Assembly: GCA_002422765.1 (NCBI GenBank)
Contig: DITI01000010.1
Span: 1 to 23,658, forward strand
From: Candidatus Pacebacteria bacterium UBA6188
GTDB taxonomy: Bacteria; Patescibacteriota; Microgenomatia; UBA1400; PJMF01
Direction of reading: 5' to 3'
Length of the DNA stretch: 23,658 nt
In this document: positions 1 through 7,523 of the stretch, piece after piece
Layout: every line of letters starts with the position of its first letter
How positions within the stretch are numbered: position 1 is the first letter of the stretch
Program-made: the position numbers and the translations under genes
The notes under the pieces: generated by a model
What the model was told of the DNA's origin: nothing
Seen by the model: the letters and a program-made list of their open reading frames with translations, nothing else
Database searches by the model: none

Positions 1-97
1 TTTCTTTGCCTTTTTCGCGTAAAATTTCTTGTACCTTGAAGGAGACACCTTCGGTGTTGCCTGTCAAACTGCCGTAAATCAATAGAGTATTTGCCAT
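1..97 (-). CDS. Flavodoxin, N-terminal fragment (cut by window edge)
   Basis: Reading the minus strand from the ATG at 97 gives about 32 residues beginning MANTLLIYGSLTGNTEGVS. The G-S-x-T-G-N-T-E stretch directly after a hydrophobic first beta-strand is the FMN-phosphate-binding loop of flavodoxins. The frame stays open to the window edge, so the C-terminus is missing. Flavodoxins are small cytosolic one- or two-electron carriers that can replace ferredoxin. The gene is divergent from the 2-oxoacid:ferredoxin oxidoreductase genes at 172-2801, 74 bp away, so it may be that enzyme's redox partner (inference from context). An extended -10 box (TGCTACAAT) ends 10 nt before the ATG, predicting a leader of only about 3 nt. 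Another flavodoxin-fold protein such as a flavodoxin-like reductase domain cannot be excluded from 32 residues. Confidence 0.8.
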   Translation of the reverse strand, partial: MANTLLIYGSLTGNTEGVSFKVQEILREKGKE

Positions 98-106
98 AGT
101 AAAACA

Positions 107-115
107 ATTGTAGCA
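107..115 (-). promoter_or_regulatory. Extended -10 promoter for the flavodoxin gene
   Basis: The minus strand reads TGC-TACAAT, an extended -10 element. Its last base (107) lies 10 nt before the ATG at 97, so transcription is predicted to start about 3 nt before the start codon. Confidence 0.55.
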
Positions 116-128
116 AAGACAAGAACAA

Positions 129-157
129 TTGACCATTCGAGATCACTCTCGTACAAT
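129..157 (+). promoter_or_regulatory. Sigma70-type promoter for the oxidoreductase operon
   Basis: TTGACC (129-134), a 17-bp spacer, then TACAAT (152-157): a near-consensus promoter. A purine-rich GAAGGA (158-163) follows the -10 box and is 8 nt from the ATG at 172. However, transcription from this -10 should begin near 164, so the GAAGGA may lie just outside the mRNA. Either the start site is unusually close to the -10, or this message is also nearly leaderless. Confidence 0.6.
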
Positions 158-171
158 GAAGGACATTAAAC

Positions 172-1944
172 ATGTCAGAACTAGAGCAATTAAATTGGAA
201 AATTTCCGCCAAAGCAGGTGAAGGAGTGATGTCTAGCGCCAAGCTTTTCGCCAAAGCTTGCAAGAGGCAGGGTTTGGCAGTTTTTAATTACTACGAATAT
301 CCTTCCCTGATTAAAGGTGGCTTGCAAAGTGGTCAAGTTTACACTGCCTTGCGTGGCGCCACTTGTCAGCAACGCAAGCTTGATTTGCTCATTGTTTTTC
401 ATGAAAAATTTATCAATGAACATTTGGCAGAATTAGATGAGCAATCTCTAGTGATAGTGAATGCCAACAATTTTGATTCAAGCAAATATCCAGATTTAAA
501 ATCTCAAGTGTTAGCTATCAATCTGACTAAGATCGCCAGAGATCAAGGCGCCAATCCTCTAGCGGCTAATATTGCTGCTCTGGGTTTGAGTGCTCGAATT
601 TTTGCCATGGATTTACAGGTCATGGGTCGAGTTGTAGTAGAAGAGTTTGCCAAAAACAAGGAAGCGGCAAGCAAGAATCTTTTAGTGCTCAAGGCAGCTT
701 TTGAATTTACAGATGATTTAATCAAACAAGGTAAGTTGGTTGATCGAGGTAATTTAGTTAATACTGGTGTTGATGAGCAACTGTTGGTGACAGGTAGTGA
801 AGCAATTGGTTTGGGGGTTTTAGCTGCAGGCTTGCAATTTTACTCTGCCTATCCGATGACTCCAGCGACTGGTCTCTTGCATTTTCTAGCAGCTGAGCAA
901 GACAATTATCCAATCGTGGTCAAGCACGCTGAAGACGAGATTGCTGCCATCAATCACGCGCTTGGTGCTTCTTTTGCGGGTGTCAGAGCGATGACGGGTA
1001 GTTCCGGAGGAGGCTTTGCCTTAATGGTCGAATCTCTTTCTTTTGCTGGAGTGGCGGAAATTCCACTGGTAGTTTTGGAAGCAGTCAGGCAGGGACCAGC
1101 TACTGGTTTGCCAACTTGGACTTCGCAGGGAGATTTGAATTTTGTTTTGGGTGCTGGACATGGTGATTTTTTGCGCGTTATATTGACGCCTGGTAGTGTG
1201 GAAGAGCACTTTGTTTTGGCCAAATTAGCAGTGGAGTTGGCTGAGAAGTACCAGTTGCCAGTTTTGATTATGTCTGACAAATATATTCTCGAGTCTCATC
1301 AAACGATGCCGAAGATGATTCTAAGTCAGCAAAATCAACGTTTTGCCATGCTTAATGATGGTCGTTTGGGAGAAAGTGGTTTGGGTGAAGGTGAGTTTTT
1401 GCGCTATAAGCTTAGTGCTGATGGCGTTTCTCCCCGCTCTATTCCTGGACAAGGCAATGCACTTCAGTTAACTAACTCCTACGAACATGATCAGTATGGA
1501 TTCGCTACTGAAGACGCTGTGGAGACTAAGCAAGCGGTTGATAAACGAGCTGCCAAGCTTTCGGCTTTACAGCAAGAATTGCCCAAGCCTCTTTATTTGG
1601 GTTCCAAAAATCCAAAGCAAATTTTCATTTCTTTTGGTTCAACTATCAATGTCTTGCAAGAAGTGCTTTTGGATCCACTTGCTAGTCAAATTGCCCTTAT
1701 TCATTTGCCTTGTGTTTACCCCTTCCCTACTCAAGAATTTGAAGTGCTGTTGGCAGGTAAAAATGCCGAGCTTTTTGTGGTAGAAGGCGACGCTACTGGA
1801 CAGTTAGCAGGTCTAATCAAAAGAGAAACCAAACTTAGAGATTTGCGCATGATTTTGCGCTACGATGGTCGACCTTTTTACAGCGAAGATTTATTGGAAT
1901 TTTTACAAAACGGACAGCTCAATAAACAATACACACTTTTATGA
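172..1944 (+). CDS. korA: 2-oxoacid:acceptor oxidoreductase, fused gamma-alpha subunit (KorA-like)
   Basis: Fused subunit of 590 aa of a thiamine-diphosphate, CoA-dependent 2-oxoacid:ferredoxin oxidoreductase, which oxidatively decarboxylates a 2-oxoacid to acyl-CoA and passes electrons to ferredoxin or flavodoxin. Residues 1 to about 190 form the gamma domain (N-terminal KISAKAGEGV and YYEYPSLIKGG). From about 205 the alpha domain follows, with SAYPMTPATGLLHFLA, the KHAEDEIAA segment and RQGPATGLPTWTSQGDL, all characteristic of the pyrimidine-domain subunit. A LPCVYPFPTQEF segment lies near the C-terminus. The stop codon overlaps the start of the beta subunit gene (ATGA, 1941-1944), indicating translational coupling. 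No delta (4Fe-4S ferredoxin) subunit is present, as in two-subunit KorAB-type enzymes. The substrate (2-oxoglutarate, pyruvate or a branched-chain 2-oxoacid) cannot be decided from sequence alone. Confidence 0.9.
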   Translation: MSELEQLNWKISAKAGEGVMSSAKLFAKACKRQGLAVFNYYEYPSLIKGGLQSGQVYTALRGATCQQRKLDLLIVFHEKFINEHLAELDEQSLVIVNANNFDSSKYPDLKSQVLAINLTKIARDQGANPLAANIAALGLSARIFAMDLQVMGRVVVEEFAKNKEAASKNLLVLKAAFEFTDDLIKQGKLVDRGNLVNTGVDEQLLVTGSEAIGLGVLAAGLQFYSAYPMTPATGLLHFLAAEQDNYPIVVKHAEDEIAAINHALGASFAGVRAMTGSSGGGFALMVESLSFAGVAEIPLVVLEAVRQGPATGLPTWTSQGDLNFVLGAGHGDFLRVILTPGSVEEHFVLAKLAVELAEKYQLPVLIMSDKYILESHQTMPKMILSQQNQRFAMLNDGRLGESGLGEGEFLRYKLSADGVSPRSIPGQGNALQLTNSYEHDQYGFATEDAVETKQAVDKRAAKLSALQQELPKPLYLGSKNPKQIFISFGSTINVLQEVLLDPLASQIALIHLPCVYPFPTQEFEVLLAGKNAELFVVEGDATGQLAGLIKRETKLRDLRMILRYDGRPFYSEDLLEFLQNGQLNKQYTLL

Positions 1945-2801
1945 ACGACATTACTTTAGCCAACCTACTCTCCCCAGTTCAACCCACTTGGTGTCCCGGT
2001 TGTGGTAATTTTAGTATTTTAACCGCTCTCAAGCAGGCTCTAGTGGAATTGAATTTAAAAATGGATGAGGTAGTAATTGTTTTCGGGATTGGATGTAGTG
2101 GTAATACTGCAGATTTCATCAAGTGTTATGGATTTCATGCTCTCCATGGTCGAGGTTTGGCCAATGCGGTGGGGATTAAGCTGGCCAATCATCGACAAAA
2201 AGTGATCATGATTGGCGGCGACGGCGACCTTTACGGTGAGGGCCTCAATCATTTAGTGGCAGCTTGTCGTGGCAATCATGACATTACCACTCTGGTTTTT
2301 AATAATCACCGCTACAGTTTGACTACTGGTCAGACTTCTCCTACTTCTGCCAAAGGTACGGTTGCTAAGTCTACTCCTCAAGGTTTGATTGAAGATCCTA
2401 TTGGGGCTTTGAGCATTGCGATTAGCAATGGCGCTGGTTTTGTGGCCAGAGCTTACGCGGGCAAGCTCAAACAAATGGTAGAGCTAATCAAAGCAGGAAT
2501 TCAATATGATGGTTTCTCTTTGATTGATGTGCAACAGCCCTGTCCAACTTTCAATAAAGAACAAGATTATGCTTGGTATCAACAAAACGTGTTTGATTTG
2601 CCAGCTGAATATGATCCGAGCAATCAGGGCCAAGCTCTAGTCGAGCTTTTAGATAAAAACAAATTAAGTTTGGGAGTTTTATACCGCAATGATCAGCGTT
2701 TAGCTTATCATCAAGAAGTGGCCACTCTTAGAGAAAAAACTTTAATCGAGCAATTCCCTCAAACAGTAGATTTGAACAAAGCAATTAAAGAATTTGTCTA
2801 A
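1941..2801 (+). CDS. korB: 2-oxoacid:acceptor oxidoreductase beta subunit (KorB-like)
   Basis: The 286-aa beta subunit carries the thiamine-diphosphate pyrophosphate-binding domain. The N-terminal WCPGCGNFSILTALK and the IGGDGDLYGEGLNHL to NNHRYSLTTGQTSPT segment (about residues 91-135) are the family's cofactor- and metal-binding signatures; GDGD followed downstream by the N of NNHRYSLTTGQ matches the GDG(X)nN motif. The length matches stand-alone KorB/PorB proteins without a fused ferredoxin domain. It starts inside the stop of korA (4-nt overlap) with no clear Shine-Dalgarno, so it is probably translated by coupling. Its stop (2799-2801) directly abuts the stop of the convergent cyclophilin gene, leaving no room for a conventional terminator between them. 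Confidence 0.9.
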   Translation: MNDITLANLLSPVQPTWCPGCGNFSILTALKQALVELNLKMDEVVIVFGIGCSGNTADFIKCYGFHALHGRGLANAVGIKLANHRQKVIMIGGDGDLYGEGLNHLVAACRGNHDITTLVFNNHRYSLTTGQTSPTSAKGTVAKSTPQGLIEDPIGALSIAISNGAGFVARAYAGKLKQMVELIKAGIQYDGFSLIDVQQPCPTFNKEQDYAWYQQNVFDLPAEYDPSNQGQALVELLDKNKLSLGVLYRNDQRLAYHQEVATLREKTLIEQFPQTVDLNKAIKEFV

Positions 2802-3470
2802 TTATTTTTCCACTACACTCACGCTAGTGACGCTAACTGGTTCTACTGGTTTGGACATTTCACCACTAAAACTATTGGTTACTTGAGCGGTGGCAATTTT
2901 ATCTACCACTTCAAGGCCAGCAATTACTTGACCAAAAATGACGTAGTTTGGTTGAAGTGGATAATCTTGATGCATGATGAAAAATTGACTACCATTGGTA
3001 TTAGGACCAGAGTTGGCCATGGCAACAGTGCCACGTTTGTATTCGCCGGAAAAATCTTCATCATCAAATCTGTAGCCAGGACTACCAGTGCCATCTCCAC
3101 GAGGATCTCCACCTTGAATCATGAAACCATCAATGACTCTGTGGAAAATAGTATTGTTATAAAAATTATTTTTGGCTAAATAAATGAAGTTGTTGGCAGT
3201 GACTGGAGTTTCTTTGGTGTTTAAGGCTATGGTGATGTCGCCAACGCTAGTGTGAAGAGTAACTTCGTAGGTTTTATTTTGATCGATAATCATTTCTGGT
3301 TTGTTCATTTTTTTGTTGGCTGACAGACTAGCTGGCATGCTCTTATCCTCATTGTTATAGTTGGTATTATTGGCGCCGTTTTGGTTTTGACTCATTTTGC
3401 GAATGCTTAGGGCAACTACTGCAAACAAGGCAACAAGCAAAACAAACAGTAAAATATTCTCTTTTTTCAT
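2802..3470 (-). CDS. Membrane-anchored cyclophilin-type peptidyl-prolyl cis-trans isomerase
   Basis: A 222-aa protein with an N-terminal signal anchor (MKKEN, then a hydrophobic run at about residues 5-23, then RKMSQNQ), a polar Asn/Ser-rich linker to about residue 62, and a complete cyclophilin domain. Diagnostic segments are FHRVIDGFMIQGGDPRGDGTG, GTVAMANSGPNTNGSQFFI and the final VDKIA region; the R of FHR and the F/Q cluster of SQFFI belong to the active site. It probably catalyses proline isomerisation on the outer face of the membrane, assisting folding of exported proteins. It lies 24 nt downstream of the methyltransferase gene on the same strand. A possible extended -10 (TGATAGACT, 3489-3497) would give a 12-nt leader, so it may also have its own promoter. 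Confidence 0.93.
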   Translation of the reverse strand: MKKENILLFVLLVALFAVVALSIRKMSQNQNGANNTNYNNEDKSMPASLSANKKMNKPEMIIDQNKTYEVTLHTSVGDITIALNTKETPVTANNFIYLAKNNFYNNTIFHRVIDGFMIQGGDPRGDGTGSPGYRFDDEDFSGEYKRGTVAMANSGPNTNGSQFFIMHQDYPLQPNYVIFGQVIAGLEVVDKIATAQVTNSFSGEMSKPVEPVSVTSVSVVEK

Positions 3471-3494
3471 AAATTACAAGGAAATTTCAGTCTA

Positions 3495-4121
3495 TCAAAT
3501 TTTCTCTACAAAGCAAGTAATGATGCCGAGGTTTCTTTTGAGACCCAATTTTTTCTTTTCGTAAAAAACTGCTGTCTCTATAATGCGAAAACCAGCCTTC
3601 TTGAAGTATTTGATGATCTCATCTTCTTTAAACCAAGTATAAAACCTTGGTTTAAAGTTGGACATTTCTTCTTCTTCCCAACTCTCACCTTCTCCTTCTT
3701 TGACAGAAACGTAGAGAATGCCACTACTCTTAAGTAGGCGATGAAACTCTTTAAGTGTGGGCAAGATATCTTTTCTGTCCAAATGAAGCAAAATGTCATT
3801 GGCCCAAATGCCGTGAAAAGTATTATCTGGGAAATTTGTTTTACTAATGTCGCCAATTTGGAATTTAGCTTTGGAAGCGTAAGCCTTGGCTAAATCTAAG
3901 AGTTTTTCTGAGAGATCGATGCCGATGACACTAAATGATTTGGCTAAGATTTTGCTATCTCGACCCCAACCACAACCAGCGTCAAGGACCTTGGCATTTT
4001 TTGGAAGAAATTTTTTGAACTTTTTGATCTCGTCTACTAGCTCGAGGTTTTTTGTTTTCTGCTTATAATGGTGAGCGATTTCATTATAAGTTTCGATGGT
4101 TTTTTTAAGATTTGTTTTCAC
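3495..4121 (-). CDS. Class I SAM-dependent methyltransferase
   Basis: A 208-aa protein with the Rossmann methyltransferase fold. Motif I is VLDAGCGWGRDS (about residues 45-56), the acidic end of beta2 is GIDLS (67-71), motif II/III is QIGDI (88-92), and WANDILLHLD (106-115) occupies the motif IV position. The PTLKEFHRLLKSSGILYVSVK stretch is the post-motif helix and strand. It resembles small-molecule or general Methyltransf_11/25 proteins, and the substrate cannot be inferred. The start is a GTG at 4121; an upstream ATG at 4135 runs into a stop after three codons. A TGCTAAAAT extended -10 (4134-4142) would start transcription about 6 nt before the GTG. It is followed by the cyclophilin gene with a short gap. 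Confidence 0.85.
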   Translation of the reverse strand: MKTNLKKTIETYNEIAHHYKQKTKNLELVDEIKKFKKFLPKNAKVLDAGCGWGRDSKILAKSFSVIGIDLSEKLLDLAKAYASKAKFQIGDISKTNFPDNTFHGIWANDILLHLDRKDILPTLKEFHRLLKSSGILYVSVKEGEGESWEEEEMSNFKPRFYTWFKEDEIIKYFKKAGFRIIETAVFYEKKKLGLKRNLGIITCFVEKI

Positions 4122-4133
4122 TCTTAAAAAACC

Positions 4134-4142
4134 ATTTTAGCA
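4134..4142 (-). promoter_or_regulatory. Extended -10 upstream of the methyltransferase gene
   Basis: The minus strand reads TGC-TAAAAT, ending 13 nt before the GTG start at 4121. A TTGACA hexamer (4143-4148) lies directly upstream, too close to act as the -35 of this box. Confidence 0.35.
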
Positions 4143-4193
4143 TGTCAAATCACAAAACAAAACAAGTAATTTAGCTTGATGCAGAGTTAAAAT

Positions 4194-4853
4194 TTAGTGT
4201 TGCAAGATGAAATCTAGAGTGTCGGTGAACTTGTCGGCATAAGCGTCAACTTCGATGTTGACGTTGGCGAAGTCTTGCTTGCTGATAAGTTCGCTTTCCA
4301 AAACCGCTACAAAATAAAGATCAGCACCCTTAGCAGCAAAACCATCTTTGAGGGCGTTGCCCACGTAAACAGTTTCCTGAGGAGTGACGTCAAACTCGTA
4401 GAGGGCTTTGTTGAAAACTCTAGGATCTGGTTTGAGGTGTTCTGAATTATCGCGGTGATAAAAAGCATCAATGCGAGTACCTAGCGGATGATCAAGAGAG
4501 ATCATAGGCTTGACTTCAATATATGATCTAGAGGTAACCACGGCAATTTTTTTGCCATCGGCTTTGAGCTTGTCCAAAACAGCGAGATTTCTCTCTGGAA
4601 TAGCGTCCATGCGACCATTCTTAATAGCCTCTGGCAACATTTTGTCGAAACGTCTCATGAATTCACCAGCATTAATACCAGGAATTCTTTCTTTGATGGC
4701 TTCCTTGAGGTTTTGTCCCCAAGTAATGCGATGAATAGTGCGGTCCATTGGCTTGAGGCCCATGGAGACAGCAATCTCATTTTCAAAATTGAAGCAAGAC
4801 TCTTCTGATAGGCAAATGGTGTCGTCAAAATCCAGCAAAACGAGTTTAATCAT
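4194..4853 (-). CDS. HAD-superfamily hydrolase (phosphatase-like)
   Basis: A 219-aa haloacid-dehalogenase-fold protein. Motif I is LLDFDDTI (nucleophile D8, acid/base D10), motif II is VVTSRS (the T), and motif III is the K of LKPDPRVFNKAL. Motif IV reads VYVGNALKDGFAA, where the usual GD is GN, although a later Asp is in place to help bind Mg2+. An alpha-helical cap lies between motifs I and II (subclass IA-like). The likely activity is hydrolysis of a small phosphomonoester; no specific substrate is recognisable. An extended -10 box (TGGTAAAAT) ends exactly 7 nt before the ATG, so the mRNA is predicted to start at the A of the start codon. Confidence 0.85.
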   Translation of the reverse strand: MIKLVLLDFDDTICLSEESCFNFENEIAVSMGLKPMDRTIHRITWGQNLKEAIKERIPGINAGEFMRRFDKMLPEAIKNGRMDAIPERNLAVLDKLKADGKKIAVVTSRSYIEVKPMISLDHPLGTRIDAFYHRDNSEHLKPDPRVFNKALYEFDVTPQETVYVGNALKDGFAAKGADLYFVAVLESELISKQDFANVNIEVDAYADKFTDTLDFILQH

Positions 4854-4859
4854 ATTGGT

Positions 4860-4868
4860 ATTTTACCA
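4860..4868 (-). promoter_or_regulatory. Extended -10 promoter giving a leaderless HAD mRNA
   Basis: The minus strand reads TGG-TAAAAT; the -10 ends at 4860 and the ATG begins at 4853, a spacing of 7 nt that matches a start at +1. Confidence 0.5.
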
Positions 4869-4895
4869 AAAAATACTGATTTGGCGATAGTAATC

Positions 4896-4904
4896 TGTTA
4901 CACT
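4896..4904 (+). promoter_or_regulatory. Extended -10 promoter for the P-type ATPase gene
   Basis: TGT-TACACT ends at 4904; the ATG is at 4914, so a start near 4911 leaves a leader of about 3 nt. No Shine-Dalgarno is present. This promoter is divergent from that of the HAD gene about 30 bp away. Confidence 0.5.
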
Positions 4905-4913
4905 GGATAACAT

Positions 4914-7523
4914 ATGCAGGCAAGTGGTTTAAGCAAGGAACAAGTCCAATTAAAGCGTCGTCAATTTGGTTTTAATGAAATAGTTGATGAAAAATCTAAG
5001 TATCTAGTGCTCAAATTGATTTGGCACCAGCTCAACAGTCTTTTGATCTATGTTTTGCTAGTTTCCGCAGTTATCACCTATTTTCTTGATCATGTCCTCG
5101 ATACTTATGTAATTTTGGCAGTTGTTTTTGCCAACACCCTTATTGGTTTTATTCAGGAATATAAGGCTAGTAAGGCAATTGCTGCCTTGCAAAACCTAGT
5201 GGTAGCTAAGGCTAAGGTTTACCGTGATGGACAACTAATGGAAATACCTTCCAGAGAGTTGGTGCCGGGAGACTTAGTGCTCTTGGAAGAGGGTGATCGT
5301 GTTCCAGCTGACGGACAACTGTTAGAAGCCAAAAATTTAAGAGTGATTGAATCATCTCTTACTGGCGAGGCTTTTCCAGTAGACAAGAATACTACTCCAT
5401 CTTCAAATAAAGTGGCTTTAGCTGATCGTCAAGACAGGGTGTGGATGGGAACATTTGCAGCTTCTGGAGTAGCCAAGTTTTTAGTGACTGCCACTGGTTC
5501 GCAAACCACCATTGGTCAAATTGCCAAGAACCTGAAAGAAATCAAAAAAGAAAAAACTCATTTTGAGATCAAAACTGACCTTTTGGCCAAGCAAATGTCC
5601 ATCGTGGCGATTACTGGAGCAATTTTGACTTTTATTGTGGGTTATTTTTTCCGTGATTTTACTTTTGCTGAAATTTTTACTTTTTCCGTTGCTTCTTTAG
5701 TGTCCGGTGTGCCAGAAGGTTTGCCGGCAGTGATTGTGATTATTCTAGCCACAGGAGCGAGTCGTATGGCCAAGAAAAAGGCCATCGTGCGTTCTCTACC
5801 CTCAACAGAAACCCTGAGTGTGGTGGATATTATTGCCACTGATAAAACTGGCACTTTGACCCAAAACACCATGACCGTGAGAGAGCTTTATTATCAAAAA
5901 CAAAGAATTGAAGTGACTGGAGAAGGTTGGCAACCAGCAGGTCAATTTTTTTCTGGGGCAAAAGAGTTGTTTCCAATCAAAACTCCAGGATTGCAAGAAA
6001 TGCTTTTGGCAGCTGGTCTTTGTAGCCGTGCCAGATTGTTGAAGCATGAGGCGTCAGGCAAGATTGACTATGAAATTAGCGGTGATCCAACAGACGGAGC
6101 GCTCTTGGTTTTAGCTCATAAAGCTAGTTTGCAAAAAACCCTAGAAGAAGTGGAGATTTTGGATGAGTTGCCTTTTGATCAGATTAAAAAATTCAAGGCA
6201 GTGTTGGTCAAAATTGGCCAAAAAAGACAAATTTTTCTCAGTGGAGCAGCAGAAAGCTTGATTGAGATGAGTGATTTAAATCAAAAAGAAAAAACAGCAG
6301 TTTTGGCAGAAGTGCAAAAAAGTTCATCTCAGGCGATGAGAGTGATTGCTCTTGCGAGTTTGGTAGTTTCTTCACAAAGTAAACAAATATTAGATCAAGA
6401 TCTAAAAAAAGTTAACTTCATAGGTTTTGTAGGTATGGTTGATCCGCCCAGAATTGGGGCTAAAGAAGCAGTTCTTAAGGCTAAAAAAGCTGGTATTCGC
6501 ATCATCATGAAGACTGGTGATCATAAAGAAACAGCTCTAGCAATTGCCAGGCAAGTTGGCATCATTGAGCTTGGAGAAACGAGAGCCTTAACCGGTGTGG
6601 AATTAGAAGCTCTTTCTGATACTGAGTTTGAGCGAGCCATAGAAGAAGTGTCAGTTTTTGCTCGCTTAACGCCAGCCATGAAATTACGCATCTTAGAAAC
6701 CTTGCAAAAACGTGGACATGTAGTGGCTATGACCGGCGATGGAGTTAATGATGTTTTGGCTCTGAAAAAGGCTGACATTGGGATTGCCATGGGTAAAATT
6801 GGTACAGATGTGGCGAGAGAATCAAGTGACTTAGTGTTGGCAGATGATAATTTTGCTTCTCTAGTCGATGCTGTTGAGGAAGGGCGGCTTATTTTTACCA
6901 ATACTAGACAGGCAAGCGCTTTTCTAGTGACCACTAATTTTGCTGAAGACGTGATTATTTTATTCTCAATCTTGACTGGTTTTCCTCTACCCCTTTTGGC
7001 CTCACAGATTTTATGGCTTAATTTGGTAACTGATGGAGTGGTTGATGTGGCTCTGGCTGCAGAGCCTAGTCACGGTGATGTTTTGTTGCAAAGACCTAAG
7101 CAAAAAGGCGAAGGAATTCTGTCTCGAAAAATGCTTGGCTTTTTATTGCCTATTGTGGCGGCAATGGTGATTAGTTGTCTGTGGGTTTTTATTAGCTTGT
7201 TGCCACAAGGGATTGAGAAAGCTCGTACAGCTGCTTTTTGCGCCATGTGTTTCACTCAGCTAATTAATATTTTCAACATGCGTTCTTTAGATTTATCAGT
7301 TTTTAAAATTGGTTGGTTGAGCAATAAATATTTAGTCGCGGCCGTGCTCTTTTCCTTGTTGCTGCAATATTTAGCCATGACCCAGCCATTTTTGATGGGA
7401 GTGTTTAAATTTGAAGCTTTATCTGTTGCTGAAGTAAGTTGGATCTTCTTGCTCTCCTTATCAGTTTTGGTGGTGGGAGAAGGACATAAGTGGGTAAGAA
7501 GTTTTCAAAGTGTCAAAAATTGA
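4914..7523 (+). CDS. P2-type cation-transporting ATPase
   Basis: An 869-aa polytopic inner-membrane pump, a typical length for P2 (Ca2+-ATPase/PMR1-like) enzymes. In order: cytosolic N-terminus, M1-M2 (about 35-80), actuator domain with PGDLVLLEEGDRVPADG and the TGE of SSLTGEAFPV, M3-M4 with PEGLPAV (a P2A-type cation-binding M4 motif), phosphorylation site DKTGTLT with D310, nucleotide-binding domain (FLSGAAES replaces the usual KGA-E), DPPR, MKTGDH, the hinge MTGDGVNDV, and a C-terminal M5-M10 bundle. M6 reads NLVTDGVVDVALA, where Ca2+-ATPases usually have NLVTDGLPA, and M5 has NFAED where NIGE is common, so the ion is uncertain; Ca2+, Mn2+, Na+ or K+ are all possible. The last 19 bp overlap the 3' end of the convergent Elp3 gene. 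Confidence 0.92.
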   Translation: MQASGLSKEQVQLKRRQFGFNEIVDEKSKYLVLKLIWHQLNSLLIYVLLVSAVITYFLDHVLDTYVILAVVFANTLIGFIQEYKASKAIAALQNLVVAKAKVYRDGQLMEIPSRELVPGDLVLLEEGDRVPADGQLLEAKNLRVIESSLTGEAFPVDKNTTPSSNKVALADRQDRVWMGTFAASGVAKFLVTATGSQTTIGQIAKNLKEIKKEKTHFEIKTDLLAKQMSIVAITGAILTFIVGYFFRDFTFAEIFTFSVASLVSGVPEGLPAVIVIILATGASRMAKKKAIVRSLPSTETLSVVDIIATDKTGTLTQNTMTVRELYYQKQRIEVTGEGWQPAGQFFSGAKELFPIKTPGLQEMLLAAGLCSRARLLKHEASGKIDYEISGDPTDGALLVLAHKASLQKTLEEVEILDELPFDQIKKFKAVLVKIGQKRQIFLSGAAESLIEMSDLNQKEKTAVLAEVQKSSSQAMRVIALASLVVSSQSKQILDQDLKKVNFIGFVGMVDPPRIGAKEAVLKAKKAGIRIIMKTGDHKETALAIARQVGIIELGETRALTGVELEALSDTEFERAIEEVSVFARLTPAMKLRILETLQKRGHVVAMTGDGVNDVLALKKADIGIAMGKIGTDVARESSDLVLADDNFASLVDAVEEGRLIFTNTRQASAFLVTTNFAEDVIILFSILTGFPLPLLASQILWLNLVTDGVVDVALAAEPSHGDVLLQRPKQKGEGILSRKMLGFLLPIVAAMVISCLWVFISLLPQGIEKARTAAFCAMCFTQLINIFNMRSLDLSVFKIGWLSNKYLVAAVLFSLLLQYLAMTQPFLMGVFKFEALSVAEVSWIFLLSLSVLVVGEGHKWVRSFQSVKN

